Below, piece by piece: positions 8,675-17,681 of a stretch of 64,000 nt of DNA. A model generated the notes under the pieces. That model was not told the origin of the DNA. It searched no databases and saw only the letters and a list, made by a program, of their open reading frames with translations. The first letter of the stretch is position 1; each line of letters starts with the position of its first letter. Source of the DNA: JANMEX01 sp049696015 (lineage in GTDB: Bacteria; Pseudomonadota; Alphaproteobacteria; Rhizobiales; Rhizobiaceae); the NCBI GenBank assembly GCA_049696015.1, contig JBAVTG010000216.1, forward strand, positions 1-64,000. The letters are read 5' to 3'. The position numbers were made by a program, and so were the translations under genes.

Positions 8675-9301
8675 ATGGCCCAGATTGGTGCTGTCCATTC
8701 CGTCGGAGAGTGTATCACCCGCCATTTGACGGGCGCGCTGACGCTGGAGCGCGCGACACAAGGTTCCCTGCCCGAAGCGCGGCGCACGCTACCAGTCGCA
8801 CGGTTTGAACAGATTTCCGGGCAGCGATTCACCCAGACGTTCAATCCGGAAGAAAATCTGGTGACCTTCTACTTGTACCGGATGGCGGTTGACCGGCATC
8901 TGCGGGCAAGCGGCGATCCCAAAACGCCGCAGGACCCGAAATCGAGGCCGCTAAGCCTTGAGCTCCACTATCTCGTGACAGTCTGGGGAGAGGATGCGGC
9001 GGCAGAACAGACCTTGCTCAGCTGGACCATGCTTGAGCTGCACCGCGTGTCGCTGTTTGACCGCGCCGCCCTGCGCCCGGCTGCATTGTGGGACGCCGGC
9101 GAGACGATACAGCTGCAGCCGTCCGAGATGTCGCATGAAGACATGATGCGGATCTGGGCGGCGCTGCGTCCCGGATACCGCCTGTCGGCTAGCTATATCG
9201 CGCGAACCGTCCGTCTGGAAACCGGGATCCGCACTGCCGCTTCGCCCGTGGTGGCCACGATGGCGCGTTTTGTCCCGCAGGCGGAGGACGCCGATGCGTG
9301 A
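8675..9301 (+). CDS. CIS cap/terminator protein (DUF4255, Pvc16/Afp16-like)
   Basis: The 208-residue protein has the DUF4255/Pvc16 N-terminal pattern: FEQISGQRFTQTFNPEENLV, then LYRMAVDRHLR, PLSLELHYLVTVWGEDAAAE and the ending IRTAASPVVATMARFVPQ. In Afp and PVC particles the homologue caps the tube and sheath and fixes length. It opens the long plus-strand run and overlaps the next gene by 8 bp. A cap gene at the head of the operon is common in eCIS clusters outside the PVC/Afp type. Confidence 0.85.
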   Translation: MAQIGAVHSVGECITRHLTGALTLERATQGSLPEARRTLPVARFEQISGQRFTQTFNPEENLVTFYLYRMAVDRHLRASGDPKTPQDPKSRPLSLELHYLVTVWGEDAAAEQTLLSWTMLELHRVSLFDRAALRPAALWDAGETIQLQPSEMSHEDMMRIWAALRPGYRLSASYIARTVRLETGIRTAASPVVATMARFVPQAEDADA

Positions 9302-10043
9302 GCAGCTCATCCAGCGCACCATGGGCGGCGTCAAGGTGGTTGATCACCTGACGCGCCAGACGCTGCGGTCCGGTCTGCGCCTGGTATCGCAGGATCTGGT
9401 CTTCGCCCCGACCGCTTCGGGCGCGTTCCAGATTGCCAAAGCGCCGGGGTTTGCAGCCTATGCGCGGTCCTTCGACACCGTGCCCGCCGTCGCGCCACGC
9501 CAGTTTTCCTTTGAGGTGCATGACAATACGCGCAGGTTCCTGCCCATCGCCGCCAATCTCACCTTGCCCCGCGATGCGGCGCCCGACGCTGCGGCGAACC
9601 GGGTCGACACGCCCGTCGTGCTTGAATTGCCGAGCGCCGGCGGGCGGGCCGCGCAAGCTGGGTGGACGGTCATGCGCGCCACCGTCGTGCGCCCTGACGG
9701 AACCTCCATACCAGGCGTTCTGGTGCGGGCCATGCGCGCTGGCACGGCGGAAGAGCTTGGTTGGGGGCTGACCGACCTTTTGGGCCAGGCGCTGATCCCG
9801 ATCCTGGGCGTGCCGCAACTGACAGAAGTGCAGCCAGACGATGACGACAACGAGCCCGAACTGACCACCGCCATCACCAACATCAGGTTGGAGCTGGCGG
9901 TCGATGCCAACTTGCCCTGGCCCGCTGATCCTGCCGCGCTGCGGGCAGGCGGGCCATCCATCCGCGCCCTGTCGCCGCCCGGCGATATCGCGCTCACTGC
10001 CGGGGCGCAGGCGCATCGCCGCCTGACCATGGCCAATCTATGA
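9294..10043 (+). CDS. Uncharacterised CIS-cluster protein, beta-rich
   Basis: The 249-residue protein starts at ATG 9294, after GGAGGA, overlapping the cap gene. Its N-terminal half reads like a beta-sandwich (DLVFAPTASGAFQIAKAPGF, RQFSFEVHDNTRRFLPIAAN). The second half contains a segment resembling carboxypeptidase-regulatory or fibronectin-like folds (TVVRPDGTSIPGVLVRAMRA, TDLLGQALIPILGV) and an acidic stretch (QPDDDDNEPE). No catalytic motif is visible. Its place between cap and sheath suggests a structural or assembly role. I do not recognise the family with certainty. Confidence 0.7.
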   Translation: MREQLIQRTMGGVKVVDHLTRQTLRSGLRLVSQDLVFAPTASGAFQIAKAPGFAAYARSFDTVPAVAPRQFSFEVHDNTRRFLPIAANLTLPRDAAPDAAANRVDTPVVLELPSAGGRAAQAGWTVMRATVVRPDGTSIPGVLVRAMRAGTAEELGWGLTDLLGQALIPILGVPQLTEVQPDDDDNEPELTTAITNIRLELAVDANLPWPADPAALRAGGPSIRALSPPGDIALTAGAQAHRRLTMANL

Positions 10044-10076
10044 CGCGCCCGACCGGCGCCGAGACAGGAGGACGAC

Positions 10077-12485
10077 ATGACTGAATTGCTGGCGCCCGGC
10101 GTCTATACCATTGAAACCAGTTTCCGCCCCCGTTCGATCCAGGGTGTCGGCACTTCAACGACCGCATTCGTTGGTCTGGCGCGCAGCGGGCCCGTGGGCG
10201 GCGCGCCGCAGCTGGTGACGAGCTACAGCGAGTTTGAACGCATTTACGGCGGATTGGGCGATCTTGCTGCCGCCAATCTGGCGCCGGCCGAGCCGGTCAA
10301 TTATCTCGCCCATGCCGTCAGGGCTTTCTTTGGCGAAGGCGGCGCCCGGCTTTACATCAGCCGTGTCTTTGCCGCCGTGGACGGTGTCAACACGGGCCGC
10401 GGCGCCCTTGCACTGCCAGCGGGCGCAACGGACCTGGTCTTGCGCACGCGGTTTGCAGGCACCGGTTCCAATGGCACGATTGCAGCCGATGAGACGCTGG
10501 CCCCTGTGACCACAATGGTGCGCGAGCGGGCGGCGGTCGGAACACTGGCGCGCACCAGAGGCAGCCCCGCCACGCCGGCGCGTCTGACCGCAGGCACAGC
10601 GCCGGGCGCATTGCAGGCCGGGGCAACCCTTTCAGTGGCGGTCAACGGAGCAGCGGCCGTGGTGGTGAATTTCCCCGCCACCCGCGCAACGGCGACGGCT
10701 CAGGCAGCGCCGGTATTTCCGTTGGCCTTGCCGGCAGGATCGACCTTGGCCGTTGTTGCAGACGGGTTGCGCCAACTGATCCCGCTGCCCGCAGCTGTCG
10801 CGTCGGAAGCCGCCCTTCGAAACGCGATCAACGCAACGCTGCAACGGGCGACCGCAGGGTTTGCCGGCGGCCGGCTGGTCATTGAAAGCGCGGCTGCAGG
10901 GTCCGCTGTGCGGGTTGCGGTGGAACAGTTTGACGCGGTCGGCTTCACTGCCCCGCAAACCGAAGCTGCCGGCACCGGTGTGTCGCGGCTTGACCGGATC
11001 ACGGCCGCAGATGTGGCCGCGCAAATGGCAGCGGTCAATCTGAATGGCGTACGCGTGGAAACGGTCGCCGGCGGGGCGCTGTCGCTGGTCAGCACTGGCG
11101 ACGGGGCAGGGCAGACTCTGGACATTGGCGCGACTGCCGCCGCAACCCGCTCTGCGCTGGGCTTTGCGCCCGGCACCACAGCAGCTGCCGGCTCTGCTGG
11201 GACCGAAATGATCTATTTCATCCGCACTTTGCCCGCTGCGGTTGGATGGCAACGCCATCGCCGCGACACTGCGACCGGCCGCTGGCTGGCCGATGGCGCG
11301 GTCGTCGACGGTGCCGTGCTGGATGGCGGCAACGGCTTCATCGTCGGCGTCAATCTCTCGTGGACTTCCGTTGATGGCGTGCTGGTCAGCTATGAAGACA
11401 TGAGCCTGGTCGAGGCCCACAACCGCTACATCGGAAAACGCCTCCGCACTGCCAAAGCCGGCGAAGCCGAACCAGTCGGCGACCCGTTGGTGTTGACGGC
11501 AACAGGTGTCAACGGCGCGGAATTCCACGCCCGCCTGTTTGCCAATGCACAGCCAGACGCAAACAGCGTGCTGCGCCAGACCCATGTGATATCCACGGCC
11601 AACGACGGCAGCCTGCCCGGCACAGCGGCCTGGGAAGCCGCCATCGAAACGCTCAACCGCTATGACGACATTGCCATTGTCGCTGCCCCGGGATCTTCGG
11701 CCTACCCGGAAGGCGCGGCCGTCATGCGCCAACTGATCGGCCATGCTGAACTGTCTGGCTATCGCATTGCGGTTATCGATACGCCGCCTGCCCAGGATAT
11801 GGTCGCCTTGCGGGAAACCAGGGGTCAGATCGACAGCAGCTACGCAGCCCTCTATGCGCCCTGGACGCGCATCTCAAATCCGCTGGCGCGGCCGGGCAAT
11901 GAAAGCATCCCGCGCGAAATATTTGTTCCCCCGTCCGGTCACATCGCCGGGATTTACGCCCGCAACGATCAGCTTCGCGGTGTCCACAAGACCCCCGCCA
12001 ACGAGGTGATCCGCTCGGCCCTGGGTTTTGAGGTGGAATATAACCAGAGCCAGCAAGGCGTTCTCAATCCCATCGGCATCAACTGCCTGCGCACCATCAA
12101 GGGGCGCGGCGCGCGGGTCTATGGCGGGCGACTTGCCACTTCGGACCGGGAGGTCGTCTACGTCTCTGACCGGCGATATCTGAACTTCGTCAAACGGTCG
12201 ATCTACGAATCGATGCAGTGGGCGGTCTTCGAACCCAATGGCCCCTTCCTATGGTCGAACGTCCGTGAAGCGGTCGCCTCATTTCTCTACAATCAATGGT
12301 TCAACGGGGCGTTGTTCGGCGCTTCCACGGACGAAGCGTATTTCGTGGTCTGCGACGGGTCAGTGATGACCCAAGCCGACCTCGATAATGGCCGAATGAT
12401 CTGTGAGATCGGTCTGGCCCTGTTGAAACCCGCAGAATTCGTCGTCTTCCGCATTGGGCAGAAGACCGCCGATCAGCGCCGCTAA
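10077..12485 (+). CDS. CIS sheath protein 1 (large, with insertion)
   Basis: The 802-residue protein starts like a contractile tail sheath (LLAPGVYTIETSFRPRSIQG, then GTSTTAFVGLARSGP) and ends with the sheath C-terminal fold (NCLRTIKGRGARVYGGRL, YLNFVKRSIYESMQWAVFE, EIGLALLKPAEFVVFRIGQ). Sheath proteins are typically about 350-500 residues; this one carries an Ala/Thr/Val-rich insertion spanning about residues 120-430, probably a surface domain. The conserved subtilisin-like middle (NRYDDIAIVAAPG, GHAELSGYRIAVID) follows. A strong AGGAGG precedes the start. It should form the contractile outer cylinder around the tube encoded next. Confidence 0.92.
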   Translation: MTELLAPGVYTIETSFRPRSIQGVGTSTTAFVGLARSGPVGGAPQLVTSYSEFERIYGGLGDLAAANLAPAEPVNYLAHAVRAFFGEGGARLYISRVFAAVDGVNTGRGALALPAGATDLVLRTRFAGTGSNGTIAADETLAPVTTMVRERAAVGTLARTRGSPATPARLTAGTAPGALQAGATLSVAVNGAAAVVVNFPATRATATAQAAPVFPLALPAGSTLAVVADGLRQLIPLPAAVASEAALRNAINATLQRATAGFAGGRLVIESAAAGSAVRVAVEQFDAVGFTAPQTEAAGTGVSRLDRITAADVAAQMAAVNLNGVRVETVAGGALSLVSTGDGAGQTLDIGATAAATRSALGFAPGTTAAAGSAGTEMIYFIRTLPAAVGWQRHRRDTATGRWLADGAVVDGAVLDGGNGFIVGVNLSWTSVDGVLVSYEDMSLVEAHNRYIGKRLRTAKAGEAEPVGDPLVLTATGVNGAEFHARLFANAQPDANSVLRQTHVISTANDGSLPGTAAWEAAIETLNRYDDIAIVAAPGSSAYPEGAAVMRQLIGHAELSGYRIAVIDTPPAQDMVALRETRGQIDSSYAALYAPWTRISNPLARPGNESIPREIFVPPSGHIAGIYARNDQLRGVHKTPANEVIRSALGFEVEYNQSQQGVLNPIGINCLRTIKGRGARVYGGRLATSDREVVYVSDRRYLNFVKRSIYESMQWAVFEPNGPFLWSNVREAVASFLYNQWFNGALFGASTDEAYFVVCDGSVMTQADLDNGRMICEIGLALLKPAEFVVFRIGQKTADQRR

Positions 12486-12497
12486 CGGAGGCCCAAA

Positions 12498-12947
12498 ATG
12501 GCACGGCAAGTTCCCTTCGGCAATTTCAACTTTCGCGTCCTTCTGGACAATGACGAGGTAATCGGCGGCTTTTCGGATGTTTCGGGTCTCTCCTCCGAAG
12601 TGACGATCGCCGAATACCGACCCGGCAATGCGGCGGAAAACCATGTGGTCAAGATCGCCGGCGTTCACAAGTTCGAACCTGTGACGTTGAAACGCGGGAT
12701 CGTGGACAGCGCCATCTTCTGGGGCTGGCTGCGGGCAACCTGGGAGACCGGGCCGCTGGCCAAACGGGAAGTGCGCATTGTGATGCTGGACGAAGCGCAC
12801 AACGATATCCAGCAGTGGAAGCTGCTGGGAGCGGTGCCGTCGAAATATACCGGACCGACATTGGCCGGGGCCGGAGGCACGGAAGTTGCCATGGAAGAAT
12901 GGCAGATCGCTTACGACAAACTCGAATTCGCGCAACTCGCATCCTGA
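12498..12947 (+). CDS. CIS inner tube protein 1 (Pvc1/Afp1, gp19-like)
   Basis: The 149-residue protein has the tail-tube fold signature: PFGNFNFRVLLDNDEVIGGF, DVSGLSSEVTIAEYR, KFEPVTLKRGIVDSAIFWGW and a C-terminus ending EEWQIAYDKLEFAQLAS. It is the standard length for Afp1/Pvc1 homologues and should polymerise into the main inner tube that carries cargo. It has a clear GGAGG site and sits 12 bp after the sheath gene, the usual sheath-tube order. Confidence 0.93.
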   Translation: MARQVPFGNFNFRVLLDNDEVIGGFSDVSGLSSEVTIAEYRPGNAAENHVVKIAGVHKFEPVTLKRGIVDSAIFWGWLRATWETGPLAKREVRIVMLDEAHNDIQQWKLLGAVPSKYTGPTLAGAGGTEVAMEEWQIAYDKLEFAQLAS

Positions 12948-12961
12948 GGCGAAAGCAAGCC

Positions 12962-14701
12962 ATGCATCTGGACCGGATCATCTTTGAGGCAGAGCCCCGC
13001 GCCCGGCCGACAGGTCCGGTCCGGCTAGACAGTGTCTGCTTCCTCGGCTTTGTCGCCGAGCGGCGGCCGGTAAGGGCGGGTCCGGTTCTTACCGCCTGGC
13101 TGGACGGGCTTGGGCTTTTGACGCGCGCCGAGCGGCTCGCGGGGCCTGAAACGCTGATCGGGCGTCCTGTGACAGTAGCTTCACTGGCCGAATATGAAAT
13201 GCTGTTTGACGGCGCCACCAGGATTGACGCTGTTGCCAGTCTGACTGGAAACCCTTTGGGCGCACAGGTGCTGGCAGCTGATTTGAGCGAACCTTTGGCA
13301 ATCGTGCTGGACGGCAGGCTGATCGACATTGCCTTGCCCGCCCTAGATCAGACGCCCGCGCAGATCGCAGCGGCGATCATGAACCAATGCCCTGGCCTTT
13401 CGGCATCGGTAGACCAAGACCGGCGTCTCACCCTGTCGCGGCGGGCTGAGGCTGGCGCCGGGACACTGGCAGTGCTGACCCACCCGGGACTCGGTTTTCC
13501 GACGCTTCGCCATGCCCGCACCCGCGCAGTCGGGGCAGCGATGGATGTGGCGGTCCGGCAGTTCTTTGCCATGGGCGGGCAAGTGGCGCACATCGTTTCC
13601 ATGGGGCCGCCTTTGCCGCTTCTGGCCTCAAGCGCGGACCGCGCGCAAGCGCTGGGAAGGCTTATGGGTTTGGGCACAGTGCAGCCTGCGGCGGCTGCAC
13701 TGTTGATGGCAACACCAAATCCGGGGCCTGCTGACGGAGCCTTAGCCTGGCCAGGGCTCTCCATGCTGATGGCGTTTGAAGATGCGGGCATGCTGCTGAT
13801 CCCGGATTTGCCTGATCTGGTGGCCGCCGAGCGCACCCCTGCGCCTGAGACGCGGGCGCCTGCGCCTCGACTTGCAGTCTTCGCCGACTGTCTGCCCGAA
13901 CCAGCAATGGCGCCGCCCATGGCCCTTGCTGACATGGACCTGCCCGTGACCGATGCCGACGGCGCGGCGCTGTGGGGGGCGGCGGTGTCGCGCGCCCTGA
14001 GGCTGATTTCCGATCATAGGCGCGATATGCAGCTGTTGGCCGCGCTGCCGCGGCTGGGGCACGGCGTGGCTTCCGCCATGCCGGCATCAGCTTTTTTGAC
14101 ACTGGCCTCGCCTTACCTGAAAACCCCGTTTTCAAAGACCCTGCCGGGTGCGGCAATGGCGCCGGATGCGGTGCTGGCGGGCCAGTTCGCGCGGCGCCTC
14201 AACTCGGACACTCCGTTTGCAAGTGCTGCGCTTGAACTGGTGCCGCTTGTGACCATGCCGGCGGAAACCGTCCCTGATGTCCCCGGCCATTGCCGCTTTG
14301 CCGCAGACCGCGGCGCTACGGTTCTTGTCCGCGATGTCACCACCAGCGATGACCCAGCATGGCGCAGCGGAACCGCCCAGCGCATCATTGCCCGCCTCCT
14401 TCGCGAGGCGGCGCGCCTTGGCGACGGGCTGCTGTTTGAACCAATCAGCGAAATTGTCATGCACCGGGTGATCGTCGCTTTCGAAACCGTGCTCCTTCAA
14501 ATCGCGGCGGAGGGCGGTCTGTCGGCTGACGGGCGCGATCCCGGCTTTTCGGTGATCTGCGATGCCAGCACTACCCCTGCGGCGGACATCGAGCGTGGCA
14601 TCCTGCGTGCAGAAGTCACATTCCGTCCGGCCGTCCCAATTGAGGAAATCCGCCTCTCGCTTCCCATCGGCCGCGGTTCCAGCACGGAGGGACGCACATG
14701 A
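12962..14701 (+). CDS. CIS sheath-like protein 2 (divergent)
   Basis: The 579-residue protein starts at ATG 12962 (MHLDRIIFEAEPRARP). Its N-terminal third has sheath-like elements (SVCFLGFVAERRPVRAGPVL) and its C-terminus keeps the sheath fold (PISEIVMHRVIVAFETVLLQ, ILRAEVTFRPAVPIEEIRLS). It is divergent from sheath 1 and lacks the classic PGVYVEE-type start. Afp and PVC encode extra sheath paralogues (Afp3/4-type) that form the layer next to the baseplate, and a similar role is likely. It overlaps the next tube-type gene by 4 bp. Confidence 0.82.
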   Translation: MHLDRIIFEAEPRARPTGPVRLDSVCFLGFVAERRPVRAGPVLTAWLDGLGLLTRAERLAGPETLIGRPVTVASLAEYEMLFDGATRIDAVASLTGNPLGAQVLAADLSEPLAIVLDGRLIDIALPALDQTPAQIAAAIMNQCPGLSASVDQDRRLTLSRRAEAGAGTLAVLTHPGLGFPTLRHARTRAVGAAMDVAVRQFFAMGGQVAHIVSMGPPLPLLASSADRAQALGRLMGLGTVQPAAAALLMATPNPGPADGALAWPGLSMLMAFEDAGMLLIPDLPDLVAAERTPAPETRAPAPRLAVFADCLPEPAMAPPMALADMDLPVTDADGAALWGAAVSRALRLISDHRRDMQLLAALPRLGHGVASAMPASAFLTLASPYLKTPFSKTLPGAAMAPDAVLAGQFARRLNSDTPFASAALELVPLVTMPAETVPDVPGHCRFAADRGATVLVRDVTTSDDPAWRSGTAQRIIARLLREAARLGDGLLFEPISEIVMHRVIVAFETVLLQIAAEGGLSADGRDPGFSVICDASTTPAADIERGILRAEVTFRPAVPIEEIRLSLPIGRGSSTEGRT

Positions 14702-15174
14702 GCGACGTCGACTGGCCCGTTATCCCGTCCTTCTTTGAGGTCAAGTTCTTTCAAAACGGCCGCCGCGTGCCGATTTGCGGCGGCGCCTTTTCCGAAGTCT
14801 CCGGGCTAGAGGCGACGATGGAACCCAAGGCCATCCGCGAGGGCGGGCGCTACAATGGCGAAGTGCAGCGCGCCGGCCAGATTACCTATGCAACCGTGAT
14901 CCTGAAGCGCGGTCTGACCCCCACAAGTCACCTGTGGAACTGGTTCAAGCTGCTGGCCAATGGCCATACGGCGGTGCGGATGCGGGCCGAGCTTGTGCAG
15001 TTGCGCCCGACGGCATCGGGTGGGCGCGAAGTCGCGCTGCGGTGGGTTATGCAAAATGCGCTGCCGACAAAATTCAAAGCCGCTACCTATACGTCCACCG
15101 CAGCCGAAGTGGGTATTGAGGAGCTGCATTTCGTCCACGAAGGCCTGACAATGCGTTCGGGAGCAGGCGGATGA
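14698..15174 (+). CDS. CIS tube-type protein 2 (Pvc5/Afp5-like)
   Basis: The 158-residue protein is a second gp19-like tube protein: FEVKFFQNGRRVPICGGAFS, EVSGLEATMEPKAIREGG, ATVILKRGLTPTSHLWNWF and a C-terminal IEELHFVHEGLTMRSG. In Afp/PVC the Afp5 homologue forms a single ring joining spike and tube, and the adjacent hub-adaptor gene supports that assignment. GGAGGG precedes the ATG, which overlaps the previous stop. The next gene overlaps it by 4 bp. Confidence 0.88.
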   Translation: MSDVDWPVIPSFFEVKFFQNGRRVPICGGAFSEVSGLEATMEPKAIREGGRYNGEVQRAGQITYATVILKRGLTPTSHLWNWFKLLANGHTAVRMRAELVQLRPTASGGREVALRWVMQNALPTKFKAATYTSTAAEVGIEELHFVHEGLTMRSGAGG

Positions 15175-16400
15175 CCGCATTTGCCAAAGCCCGCCTTATC
15201 CCGCTCACCCGTCCCGACGGCAAGGAAATCAGTGTTCCGCAGCGCGATGCCGTCACGGTGATCGCTGACTTCAACCCGGAAACACTGGAAGTGTCGGCGC
15301 GGTCGCAAATCAAGGAGGACCGCGGCAAAAAGAACGACAAGAAGCCCTTGCAGGTGGTCGAGAGCAGCGAAGCCTCTTTGTCCGTCCAAATGATTTTCGA
15401 CGAAACGGTTTCGGGTCATGACGTGCGGGTCAAAACCCAGCGCATTGCCGCCATGATGCGTCCGACGCCGGACAATCAGCCCGGGTATGGCGATGACGGC
15501 AAGGGCCGGGTGATGCTGCCGCAACGGGTGCAATTTGCCTGGGGCAGTTTCCTGTTTGAAGGATTGATCGTCGATTTTGCTGAAACGCTGGAGTATTTCT
15601 CCGCGTCCGGCGTGCCGCTGCGCGCGACTGTGAAGCTGACGATCACCGATCAGCGCCCCACATTTGCCGCCAAACCGGCAGGCGCCTCCTCAAACCGCCA
15701 GGCGGCCATGAACGTGCCGGCAGACAGCCCGGTGCCGCGCGGTTCAGACCCTGTGGGCAGCCAGCAGCTGGCGCAGGCCAACGGCGTTGAAAATCTGCGC
15801 CAGCCGGAAACCGGCACATTGTTTACGCCAGCCGGCGGCGGGGCGGGCTCAAACTTCATCCGCGGCGCCCTTGGTTCGGCTGGCAGCAGCGGCACCGCAG
15901 GTTTTGGCGCAGGAGCGGGAGCGGGCGGCAAATTCGGCCTGTCGGCAGCGGCAGTGGCCAGCGGCAAGGCCGGCCTGTCTTTGGGCGCGGGACTGTCGGC
16001 AGGGGCCGGCATCTCCGCAGGCGCAGGAGGCGGCGTCAGTCTTGGGGCAGGCATTGGCGCCGGAGCTGGATCTGGAGTTGGCATTGGCGTTGGCGTTGGC
16101 GGCCCATTCGGCCTCTCGGCGAGCGCCGGCGCAAAAACCAGCGCCATACGCGTCGCCGGCATCAAGTTGCAGGCGGGCAGCTCTGCCGATCTTGGTTTGG
16201 GGCTGTCAGCATTTTCAGGTTTGAAGCCGCCCAAGCTGCCGAGCGGCAGCGCCGGGCTCGGCGCGGCCTTCGGCGCGTCCGCCTCCGCCGGAATTTCGCT
16301 CTCCGCCCGTGCGGGGGCGTCGGCGGGCGGCGGCTTGTCGGCCACAGCAGAAGTCGGCGGCAATCTCGATCTTTCCGCAATCCTTTTTGAGGGAGACTGA
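15171..16400 (+). CDS. CIS tube/hub adaptor (Pvc7/Afp7-like) with Gly-rich tail
   Basis: The first about 165 residues match the CIS_tube/gp53-like adaptor that follows the tube genes in eCIS: ADFNPETLEVSARSQIKE, SLSVQMIFDETVSGHDVR, RVQFAWGSFLFEGLIVDF, FSASGVPLRATVKLTITDQ. Residues about 200-225 (QQLAQANGVENLRQPETGTL) look like the second half of a LysM motif, which homologues carry complete. The remaining about 180 residues are Gly/Ala/Ser/Leu low-complexity sequence rich in GAG and GLS units, unlike the charged C-termini I would expect. It likely connects tube ring and spike; the tail's role is unknown. Confidence 0.82.
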   Translation: MTAFAKARLIPLTRPDGKEISVPQRDAVTVIADFNPETLEVSARSQIKEDRGKKNDKKPLQVVESSEASLSVQMIFDETVSGHDVRVKTQRIAAMMRPTPDNQPGYGDDGKGRVMLPQRVQFAWGSFLFEGLIVDFAETLEYFSASGVPLRATVKLTITDQRPTFAAKPAGASSNRQAAMNVPADSPVPRGSDPVGSQQLAQANGVENLRQPETGTLFTPAGGGAGSNFIRGALGSAGSSGTAGFGAGAGAGGKFGLSAAAVASGKAGLSLGAGLSAGAGISAGAGGGVSLGAGIGAGAGSGVGIGVGVGGPFGLSASAGAKTSAIRVAGIKLQAGSSADLGLGLSAFSGLKPPKLPSGSAGLGAAFGASASAGISLSARAGASAGGGLSATAEVGGNLDLSAILFEGD

Positions 16401-16403
16401 AAC

Positions 16404-16565
16404 ATGTCGATCCAGTTTGAAGACGTCACCGCGCAGATCGAATCCCCGCCACCCGCGCCCGCCCGCCGCACGGCGGCGCCGGAGCCCGACGAGAACCAGT
16501 TGCGAAGCCTGATCCAGGCAGAGACAAAACGCGCACTGTGGCGCGAGTTGCGGACCAAACCGTGA
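16404..16565 (+). CDS. Small CIS protein (DUF5908/Pvc6-like)
   Basis: This 53-residue ORF starts with ATG after GAGGGAGACTGAAAC, 3 bp behind the hub adaptor, and ends 15 bp before the spike gene. The N-terminus reads MSIQFEDVTAQIESPPPAPA and the C-terminal half is helical (NQLRSLIQAETKRALWREL). Afp and PVC clusters encode a protein of about 55-60 residues (Afp6, DUF5908) in the same neighbourhood. Size and place match well; sequence similarity is only suggestive. Confidence 0.7.
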   Translation: MSIQFEDVTAQIESPPPAPARRTAAPEPDENQLRSLIQAETKRALWRELRTKP

Positions 16566-16580
16566 AAAAGGGGATCCGCC

Positions 16581-17681
16581 ATGCTTGACCGCGTCATATC
16601 ATCCCGGCCTTACATTGAGGTCGACGGCGATCAGCCGGAGCTGATGAACGCGCTTTTGACCGGCTTCACCATGACCGAAACGCTGTGCGGTCCGGTGCAG
16701 GTGGAACTGCGGCTGTCAAATGCCGCCCACCATGCCGGCGCAGGCGCTGCCTTCGCTTTTGAATTCACCGAAACCGAGACGCTGCCTCTGGGAAAGGCAT
16801 TCCGTGTTCTCTTCCCCAGTCTTGACCCCGCAGCCGAAGACCGCACGCCACGGGAGATTTTTGCCGGCCGCGTCTCGGCGCTGGAGTTTGTTTCGGGCGA
16901 AGACGGACAGCCGGAACTTTGGGTGCAGGGCGAAGACGCACTGATGGCGTGGCGGATGCGGCGCCGGACGCGTGTGTTCGATCAGGATACGGTGGCGGCG
17001 ATGCTGACGTCGCTTGCGGCAGGGGATGCGCTGGCAAGGCCGGTCATCGATTATCTGAACGACCCCACACCGCACCGGCATCAGGTCAACGAAAGCGATC
17101 TTGCCTTTCTGCAGCGCCTGCTGGCAGATCACGACGCAGTGGCGCAAGTTGTGGACGGCACCCTGCAGATCGGCCCGCGTGCCGACCTGCACCGGGGCGA
17201 CATCACTCTGGAACTGGGGCTGACCCTGATTTCGGTGCAGGCCACTGCCGATTTGGCGCACCAGCGCAGCCGTGTCAGCCTGTCCGGCTGGGACGGGATC
17301 GACGGCGAGGCGTTCCGCGCCGAAATGACCACGGCGGCGCTTGGCCCGGGCCAAGGCCGCGCCGGCATGGAATATCTGGAGCCGTTCGGCAACACCGCCG
17401 AACATCTGGCTGGCGCCGGGGTGCCTGACCAGACCACTGGCGACGTGCTGATCAACGCCCACGGCGCAGCCCGCGCCCGCCGCTTTGTGGTGGCTCGCGG
17501 AGAGGCAATCGGCAATCCGGCGCTGCGGGTCGGCGCCCACTTGACGCTGGAAGGCATCGGGGCGCGGTTTTCAAATACCTATCAGGTGGTTTCCACCTGC
17601 CATCGGTTCGATACGCGCGCCGGCTACATCACGGAATTCGAAGCCGAATGCGCCTATTTCAATGGCGAGGCAGCGACATGA
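16581..17681 (+). CDS. Spike hub protein, gp27-like (VgrG N-terminal half, Pvc8-like)
   Basis: The 366-residue protein has the phage late-control-D / gp27 / VgrG hub pattern: SRPYIEVDGDQPELMNALL, a FAGRVSALEF strand, then HRHQVNESDLAFLQRLLADH (the typical ESD-FL-RL-segment) and a C-terminal segment VGAHLTLEGIGARFSNTYQ. It should form the trimeric hub holding the spike. Unlike Afp8/Pvc8 it stops before the OB-fold, which is encoded by the next gene, overlapping by ATGA. The split is like T4 gp27/gp5. Confidence 0.88.
   Translation: MLDRVISSRPYIEVDGDQPELMNALLTGFTMTETLCGPVQVELRLSNAAHHAGAGAAFAFEFTETETLPLGKAFRVLFPSLDPAAEDRTPREIFAGRVSALEFVSGEDGQPELWVQGEDALMAWRMRRRTRVFDQDTVAAMLTSLAAGDALARPVIDYLNDPTPHRHQVNESDLAFLQRLLADHDAVAQVVDGTLQIGPRADLHRGDITLELGLTLISVQATADLAHQRSRVSLSGWDGIDGEAFRAEMTTAALGPGQGRAGMEYLEPFGNTAEHLAGAGVPDQTTGDVLINAHGAARARRFVVARGEAIGNPALRVGAHLTLEGIGARFSNTYQVVSTCHRFDTRAGYITEFEAECAYFNGEAAT

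Noticed and set aside
15880..16390. Repetitive GC-rich DNA considered as a repeat array or CRISPR
   Set aside because: The repetition comes from Gly/Ala/Ser codons in one continuous reading frame; there are no regular spacers.
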